From: an uncultured Rhodospirillaceae bacterium | GTDB lineage: Bacteria; Pseudomonadota; Alphaproteobacteria; Reyranellales; Reyranellaceae | Length of the DNA: 64,000 nt | NCBI GenBank assembly: GCA_945952105.1 | Contig: CAMFGZ010000009.1 | Location: forward strand, 62,001-126,000 | Reading direction: 5' to 3' | In this document: positions 59,827 through 64,000 of the stretch, piece by piece | How positions within the stretch are numbered: the first letter of the stretch is position 1 | Layout of the letters: each line of letters opens with the position of its first letter | Notes under the pieces: model-generated | What the model saw: only the letters and a program-made list of their open reading frames with translations | What the model was told of the DNA's origin: nothing | Database searches by the model: none | Position numbers and translations under genes: made by a program

Positions 59827-59960
59827 GACGCGTGAAACACGGCGTAACAATTTGTCATTTCACTAGGAATCGCTGTTTCTGGCACAAGATGGCCGCCCAC
59901 CCCCGGGCCTTGGAGAGCGTTTTGCGCACTGCCCATCAAATGATCGTCGAAACCGACGGC

Positions 59961-60242
59961 ATGACCGACACCCTCGAACGCGCCCGCATCGTCGGCCAGT
60001 CGCGTGGTGAGGTCATTCGTGAAATCTGCCGTCACCTCGCGCCTTTCCAGACCGGCGAGCGCCCGATCACGGGCGACACGGTGATCGCCAAGGACCTGAC
60101 CATCGACTCGCTCGCCATCATGGACATGGTGATGGAGCTCGAGGACCATTTCGACATCTCGATCCCCATGAACGTCGTGGCCGAGATCCATACCGTCGAT
60201 CAGCTCGCCGACACCATCCAGAAGCTCTGCGCCCGGCGTTAG
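59961..60242 (+). CDS. acpR: Acyl carrier protein dedicated to sphingolipid synthesis (AcpR-like)
   Basis: About 93 residues when started at ATG 59961. The phosphopantetheine attachment serine is S50 in DLTIDSLAIMDMVMELEDHFDISIPM, a typical DSL motif followed by the acidic recognition helix. Other in-frame ATGs at 59940 and 59889 extend the N-terminus; none has a strong ribosome-binding site, so the exact start is uncertain. It would carry the acyl group from the AMP ligase to serine palmitoyltransferase. The gene stop is 2 nt from the next ATG. Confidence 0.9.
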   Translation: MTDTLERARIVGQSRGEVIREICRHLAPFQTGERPITGDTVIAKDLTIDSLAIMDMVMELEDHFDISIPMNVVAEIHTVDQLADTIQKLCARR

Positions 60243-60244
60243 CC

Positions 60245-61471
60245 ATGGGCCTGTTCGATCGGTATGAGGGCCTGCTCGAGGCCTATCGGGACGTTCGGAC
60301 CACCGGGTACGACCCTTTCCAGATTCGCATGGAAAGGGTTCTGTCGCCGACCGAAGCCATCATCAATGGCCGCAAGACCCTGCTGGTCGGCACCAACAAC
60401 TATTTCGGCCTGACCTTCGATCCGAGCTGCATGGAAGCGGCCATCGAAGCGATCCGTGCCGAGGGCACTGGCACGACCGGCTCGCGCATCGCCAACGGCA
60501 GCTACACCGAACACGTGGCGCTGGAGCAGGAGATCGCCGAGTTCTACGGCAAGAAGCACTGCATGGTCTTCACGACCGGCTACCAGGCCAATCTCGGCCT
60601 GATCTCGACTCTGGCGGGCGAGGGCGACCAGCTTCTGATCGACGCCGACAGCCATGCCTCGATCTACGACGCCTGCAAGATGACGCAGGCCGAGGTCGTG
60701 CGCTTCAAGCACAACGATCCGTCGAGCCTCGAGGCGCGCCTGCGCCGGCTGGGCGACCGTCCGGGCAATCGCGTGGTCGTGCTGGAAGGCATCTATTCGA
60801 TGCTGGGCGACAGCGCGCCGCTGCGCGAGTTCATCGATGTCTGCAAGAAGTACAAGGCCTATGTGATCGTCGACGAGGCCCATTCGCTGGGCGCGCTGGG
60901 CGACAACGGCCGCGGCCTCTGCGAATCGACGGGCGTGATCGACGATTGCCACTTCATCGTCGGCACCTTCTCCAAGACGCTGGGTGCCATCGGCGGCTAC
61001 TGCGTCTCGGACGATCCCGACTTCGACATCCTGCGCGTCACCGTGCGCTCCTACATGTTCACCGCCTCGCTGCCGCCGTCGATCGTGGCGTCGGTGCGCC
61101 AGGCGCTCAAGGTGGTGAAGGCCAGGCCCGAGTTGCGCACGCAGCTCTGGTCCAACGTGGCGACGCTCTACGAAGGCCTCGCCGCCAAGGGCTTCAAGCT
61201 GGGTCCCGAGCATGGGCCGGTCGTCGGCGTGCACCTGCCGGACCGCATGATCGCCATCGGCTTCTGGCGTGCCATGCTCGATGCCGGCATCTACGTGAAC
61301 GTCGCCGTGCCGCCCGCGACGCCCAACGGCGTCTCGCTGCTGCGCTGCTCGGTCTGCGCGGTCCATACCAAGGAACAGCTCGAGCACATGGTCGAGGTCA
61401 TGACCGGTATCGCGCGTCAGTTTGGCGTTCTCGAAGACCGCACGCTCCGCGTGGTTGGCGGCGCCCACTAG
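60245..61471 (+). CDS. spt: Serine palmitoyltransferase (alpha-oxoamine synthase)
   Basis: A 408-residue PLP enzyme. The family pattern includes NNYFGLTFDPSCMEAAIEAIRAEGTGTTGSRIANGSYTEHVALEQEIAEFYGKKHCMVFTTGYQAN, the cofactor aspartate in IVDEAHSLGALGDNGRG and the Schiff-base lysine K244 in GTFSKTLGAIGGY. It condenses serine with an acyl thioester to 3-oxosphinganine, the first committed step of sphingolipid synthesis. Neighbouring ligase, acyl carrier protein, CerR and bCerS-like genes make this assignment stronger than the related KBL and BioF possibilities. Confidence 0.95.
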   Translation: MGLFDRYEGLLEAYRDVRTTGYDPFQIRMERVLSPTEAIINGRKTLLVGTNNYFGLTFDPSCMEAAIEAIRAEGTGTTGSRIANGSYTEHVALEQEIAEFYGKKHCMVFTTGYQANLGLISTLAGEGDQLLIDADSHASIYDACKMTQAEVVRFKHNDPSSLEARLRRLGDRPGNRVVVLEGIYSMLGDSAPLREFIDVCKKYKAYVIVDEAHSLGALGDNGRGLCESTGVIDDCHFIVGTFSKTLGAIGGYCVSDDPDFDILRVTVRSYMFTASLPPSIVASVRQALKVVKARPELRTQLWSNVATLYEGLAAKGFKLGPEHGPVVGVHLPDRMIAIGFWRAMLDAGIYVNVAVPPATPNGVSLLRCSVCAVHTKEQLEHMVEVMTGIARQFGVLEDRTLRVVGGAH

Positions 61472-61483
61472 GGCGCGCCTGCC

Positions 61484-62404
61484 ATGTTCACCCTCGCGCA
61501 CCTCTCCGACCCGCATCTGCCGATGCCGCAGGCGCGCGCGCTCGATCTCCTCGGCAAGCGAGCCACCGGCTACTACAACTGGTGGCGCAACCGCGTGCAG
61601 CTTCACCGCCCCGAAGCGCTGGCCGGGATCGTCGCCGACATCAAGGCGCGGAAGCCCGACCATATCGCGCTGACCGGCGACCTCGTTAACATCTCGCTGC
61701 CCGATGAATTCGCCCGCGCCTCGACGTGGCTGGAAGGGCTGGGCGCGCCCGATGAAGTCACGGTCGTTCCCGGCAATCACGACGTCTATGTCGCCACCCT
61801 GTGGCGCGAGGGGCTCGGTCGCTGGGGCGCCTACATGGCGGGTGACGGGCAGCCGCCCGCGGCCGACTTCGAGGTCTTCCCGATGCTGCGCCGGCGCGGG
61901 CCGGTCGCGCTGGTCGGGCTGAACAGCGGCCTGCCGAAGCCGCCCTTGCTGGCGACCGGCACGCTGGGCGACGCCCAGATCGCCGCCACCGGGAAGTTGC
62001 TCGCCGAACTGGGACGCGAGGGTCTCTGCCGCGTGGTGATGATCCATCATCCGCCGCTCACCACCGAGTCGCGCTTCAAGCGCCTGACCGACGCTGCCGC
62101 CTTCCAGGCGATGATCCGCCGTGTCGGCTGCGAGATCGTGCTGCACGGCCACAACCATCGCAGCGAGGTCGCGCGCATCGCGGGACCGCAGGGGCCGGTG
62201 CCGGTGGTCGGCGTCACCTCCGCATCGGCGGCGCCCGGCAGCAAGTACGGCCGCGCGCGCTACCACCTGATCGGCATCGAGCGCGAGATCACGGGATGGC
62301 GCATCACCGTCGACATTCGCGCTCTCAAGGCCGACCTCACGGGCTGCGAGCCCGACGGCCGGTTGGTGTTCAACAGCGGCGCGCCGGCCGCGCTGGCAGC
62401 TTGA
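61484..62404 (+). CDS. Metallophosphoesterase (calcineurin-like) inside the ceramide locus
   Basis: A 306-residue calcineurin-like phosphoesterase. Metal-ligand motifs: LAHLSDPHLPMP (Asp, His), ALTGDLVNI (Asp), VVPGNHDVYV (Asn, His), RVVMIHHPPL (His) and VLHGHNHRSEV (Gly-His-x-His). No signal peptide. It lies 12 nt after spt and 7 nt before the bCerS-like gene, so it is probably co-expressed with ceramide synthesis. A UDP-2,3-diacylglucosamine-, lipid-phosphate- or cAMP-phosphodiesterase activity is possible; a step on a phosphorylated sphingoid intermediate is my inference. Confidence 0.9.
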   Translation: MFTLAHLSDPHLPMPQARALDLLGKRATGYYNWWRNRVQLHRPEALAGIVADIKARKPDHIALTGDLVNISLPDEFARASTWLEGLGAPDEVTVVPGNHDVYVATLWREGLGRWGAYMAGDGQPPAADFEVFPMLRRRGPVALVGLNSGLPKPPLLATGTLGDAQIAATGKLLAELGREGLCRVVMIHHPPLTTESRFKRLTDAAAFQAMIRRVGCEIVLHGHNHRSEVARIAGPQGPVPVVGVTSASAAPGSKYGRARYHLIGIEREITGWRITVDIRALKADLTGCEPDGRLVFNSGAPAALAA

Positions 62405-62411
62405 GGCGGCA

Positions 62412-63563
62412 ATGGCTTCGTCCGACATCATCGTCAGCCCGGTCGACTCGAAGGCCGACCTGAAGGCCTTCATCGCGGTTCCGAAGCGGCTCTACGCCGG
62501 CCACAAGGGCTACATCGCGCCGCTCGACCTCGAGCGCATGGAGGCCTTCACGCCGGGCAAGAACCCGCTGTTCGAGCATGTCGAAGTGCGCTTCTTCCTG
62601 GCGCGTCGGGCGGGCAGGGTGGTCGGCCGCATCTCCGCGCAGATCGACCGCGCCTATCTCGAACGCTACCAGGACAGTACCGGCCATTTCGGCTGCCTCG
62701 CCGCCGAGGACGATCCGGCGATCTTCGCCGCGCTGTTCGAGGCGGCCGAGGACTGGCTGCTCTCCAAGGGCATGAAGCGCGCGACCGGCCCGTTCAGCCT
62801 CTCGGTCAACGAGGAGGTCGGCCTGCTGATCGACGGCTTCGACAGCCGGCCGGTCCTGATGGTGCCCTACGATCCCCCTTACGCCGGACCTCGGGTCGAG
62901 GCCTGCGGCTATGCCAAGGCCAAGGACGTCTTCTCCTACGACTACGACGTCCAGAACGCGCCCGAGACGATTGGCGCCAAGCTGCTGAAGCGTGGCGGCC
63001 TGGAGGGCCGGGTCAAGGTGCGCACCGCCAACATGAAGATGTTCGACGCCGAGGTCCGCACCCTGGTGAACATCTTCAACGATGCCTGGAGCGACAACTG
63101 GGGCTTCGTGCCCTTCACCCAGGCCGAGATCGACCATGCCTCCAAGGCCTTCGGCCCGGTGATCGTGCCCGAACTGGCCGTGTTCGTGGACGTCGACGAC
63201 GAGAGCGTGGCCTTCATCGTGGCGCTCACCAACCTCTACGAGGCGGTCAAGGAATTCGACGGCAAGCTGGGGCCGGTGAAGCTCGCCAAGCTCCTGTGGC
63301 GCCTCAAGATCGCCGGCGTCGGCAGCACGCGCGTGCCGCTGATGGGCGTGAAGAAGAAGTTCCGCAACCATCCGCTGCTGGGCGCCGGGCTGGCGATGAT
63401 CGCCATCGATCACCTGCGCGCGAACGGCAAGCGGCTGGGCAAGACCTCGGCCGAGCTGGGCTGGATCCTCGAGGACAACAAGGCGACCAACAACATCATC
63501 CGCTCGGTCGGCGGGGTGCACTACAAGACCCACCGCATCTACGAGAAGGCGCTGGCGGGGTGA
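62412..63563 (+). CDS. bcerS: Bacterial ceramide synthase-like acyltransferase (GNAT-type, bCerS)
   Basis: A 383-residue protein starting IIVSPVDSKADLKAFIAVPKRLYAGHKGYIAPLDLERMEAFTPGKNPLF, the start block shared with the Caulobacter bCerS group of GNAT-like proteins (often annotated hypothetical). Central ATGPFSLSVNEEVGLLIDGFDSRPVLMVPYDPPYAG and C-terminal GKTSAELGWILEDNKATNNIIRSVGGVHYKTHRIYEK are GNAT-fold segments. It would attach the second acyl chain to the sphingoid amine. The GTGA overlap with the next gene indicates translational coupling to the MFS transporter. Confidence 0.88.
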   Translation: MASSDIIVSPVDSKADLKAFIAVPKRLYAGHKGYIAPLDLERMEAFTPGKNPLFEHVEVRFFLARRAGRVVGRISAQIDRAYLERYQDSTGHFGCLAAEDDPAIFAALFEAAEDWLLSKGMKRATGPFSLSVNEEVGLLIDGFDSRPVLMVPYDPPYAGPRVEACGYAKAKDVFSYDYDVQNAPETIGAKLLKRGGLEGRVKVRTANMKMFDAEVRTLVNIFNDAWSDNWGFVPFTQAEIDHASKAFGPVIVPELAVFVDVDDESVAFIVALTNLYEAVKEFDGKLGPVKLAKLLWRLKIAGVGSTRVPLMGVKKKFRNHPLLGAGLAMIAIDHLRANGKRLGKTSAELGWILEDNKATNNIIRSVGGVHYKTHRIYEKALAG

Positions 63564-64000
63564 GCGCGACGGCGCCTCCACAGCCGCCCCAAAGGCCGCC
63601 CTCCGCCTTCGCGCCGCTCGCCAACCGGTCGTTCCTGGCGATGTGGATCGCCAACCTGATGTCGAACGTCGGCGGCTGGATGCAGACCACGGGTGCGGCC
63701 TGGGAGATGACCAGCCTGACGCAGGAGCCCATCTTCGTGGCCCTGCTGGCCGCGGCAGGCACCCTGCCGATGTTCCTGTTCTGCTTCTTCGCCGGCATCC
63801 TCGCCGATCGTTTCGACCGCCGCCGCTACATCATCTGCTGCCAGGTCTGGATGATGGCCGTCGCCGCGACGCTGGCGGCCCTGGCCTTCTTCGGCCTGCT
63901 CAACCACTGGAACCTGCTGGCGCTGTCCTTCTGCATGGGGCTCGGCAACGCGATGAATGCGCCGGCCTGGCACGCCGTCGTGCCGGAGATCGTCACCGGC
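63560..64000 (+). CDS. MFS transporter, EntS/DHA3-like (3' truncated by window edge)
   Basis: Starts at GTG 63560, overlapping the bCerS stop by 4 nt, and stays open to the window end (147 residues). After a proline-rich tail, NRSFLAMWIANLMSNVGGWMQTTGAAWEMTSLT is the start of the enterobactin-exporter-like MFS_3 group, with GTLPMFLFCFFAGILADRFDRRRYI as the loop 2-3 motif. At least four helices are visible. It may export a lipid precursor or an unrelated compound; the coupling to ceramide synthesis is the only hint. Confidence 0.88.
   Translation, partial: MSATAPPQPPQRPPSAFAPLANRSFLAMWIANLMSNVGGWMQTTGAAWEMTSLTQEPIFVALLAAAGTLPMFLFCFFAGILADRFDRRRYIICCQVWMMAVAATLAALAFFGLLNHWNLLALSFCMGLGNAMNAPAWHAVVPEIVTG

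Noticed and set aside
59827-59960. A separate promoter or small gene in front of the acyl carrier protein gene
   Set aside because: The stretch is less GC-rich and has TTGTCA, but no convincing -10 box at the right distance and no ribosome-binding site, so no feature was called.
60239-62473. 744-residue minus-strand frame opposite spt and the phosphoesterase
   Set aside because: Same kind of high-GC antisense frame; it has no family pattern and covers two well-supported plus-strand genes.
1-64000. tRNA, rRNA, CRISPR, prophage or transposase genes
   Set aside because: I looked in the gaps and for the typical motifs and found none. The longest noncoding gap, 265-598, is explained in part by the palindromic repeat.

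Overview
The window reads as a chromosomal segment of a high-GC alphaproteobacterium. The evidence is uniformly GC-rich coding DNA, an argD-argF-hslO operon, a ceramide synthesis locus of the Caulobacter type, a sigma-F/NrsF-controlled bufferin cluster, palindromic intergenic repeats typical of the class, and many solute-binding-protein transporters. A Reyranella- or Bradyrhizobium-like soil or water heterotroph is my best guess, but the genus cannot be fixed from the sequence alone. No rRNA, tRNA, CRISPR array, phage or transposase gene was seen. The window starts inside soxA and ends inside an MFS transporter gene.

Layout. 1-264: 3' end of soxA, then a repeat-bearing gap, a small unknown ORF and an Lrp/AsnC regulator. 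1362-5069: bufferin copper-handling cluster (BufA peptide, MNIO enzyme BufB, BufC, DoxX protein) on the minus strand, divergent from an ECF sigma factor and its NrsF-type membrane anti-sigma factor; both transcription units carry the same promoter motif, GTAAYG-N16-CGAA. 5077-10839: LysR regulator, TauE/SafE exporter, class II aldolase, SbmA/BacA-like ABC transporter, SGNH-hydrolase-like membrane protein. 10943-14669: DUF3237 protein and acyl-CoA dehydrogenase, then two orphan solute-binding proteins. 14786-22117: oxidative catabolism genes (GyrI-like, GMC oxidoreductase, FAD monooxygenase, HCCA-isomerase-like, TPP decarboxylase, HpcH/HpaI aldolase, VOC). 22205-29797: a complete Dpp/Opp-type ABC transporter, a second GMC oxidoreductase and a lipoprotein ending at a strong terminator.

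30033-37340 (minus) is a tightly overlapping operon coupling a peptide-type ABC importer to a luciferase-like monooxygenase and two carboxymuconolactone-decarboxylase/AhpD-fold proteins; its substrate is unknown. 37515-43524 (minus) is a putative catabolic operon (MFS importer, flavin monooxygenase-like, VOC, alpha/beta hydrolase, ketopantoate-reductase-like), divergent from an oxaloacetate decarboxylase. 44581-51398 (minus) is the transglutaminase / circularly permuted ATP-grasp plus alpha-E / large transglutaminase-DUF2126 system, an amidoligase-type cluster of unsolved product.

51523-53873 holds an SDR, a zinc alcohol dehydrogenase and a GNAT protein. 53881-56973 (minus) is argD-argF-hslO, preceded by a consensus-like promoter and a terminator-like leader hairpin. 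57157-63563 is a bacterial sphingolipid (ceramide) locus: acyl-AMP ligase, CerR-type reductase, dedicated acyl carrier protein, serine palmitoyltransferase, a metallophosphoesterase and a bCerS-like acyltransferase, followed by a translationally coupled MFS gene. The best places to look for new biology are the metallophosphoesterase and MFS gene inside the ceramide locus, the ABC/luciferase/AhpD operon, the ATP-grasp/transglutaminase cluster and the paired bufferin promoters.
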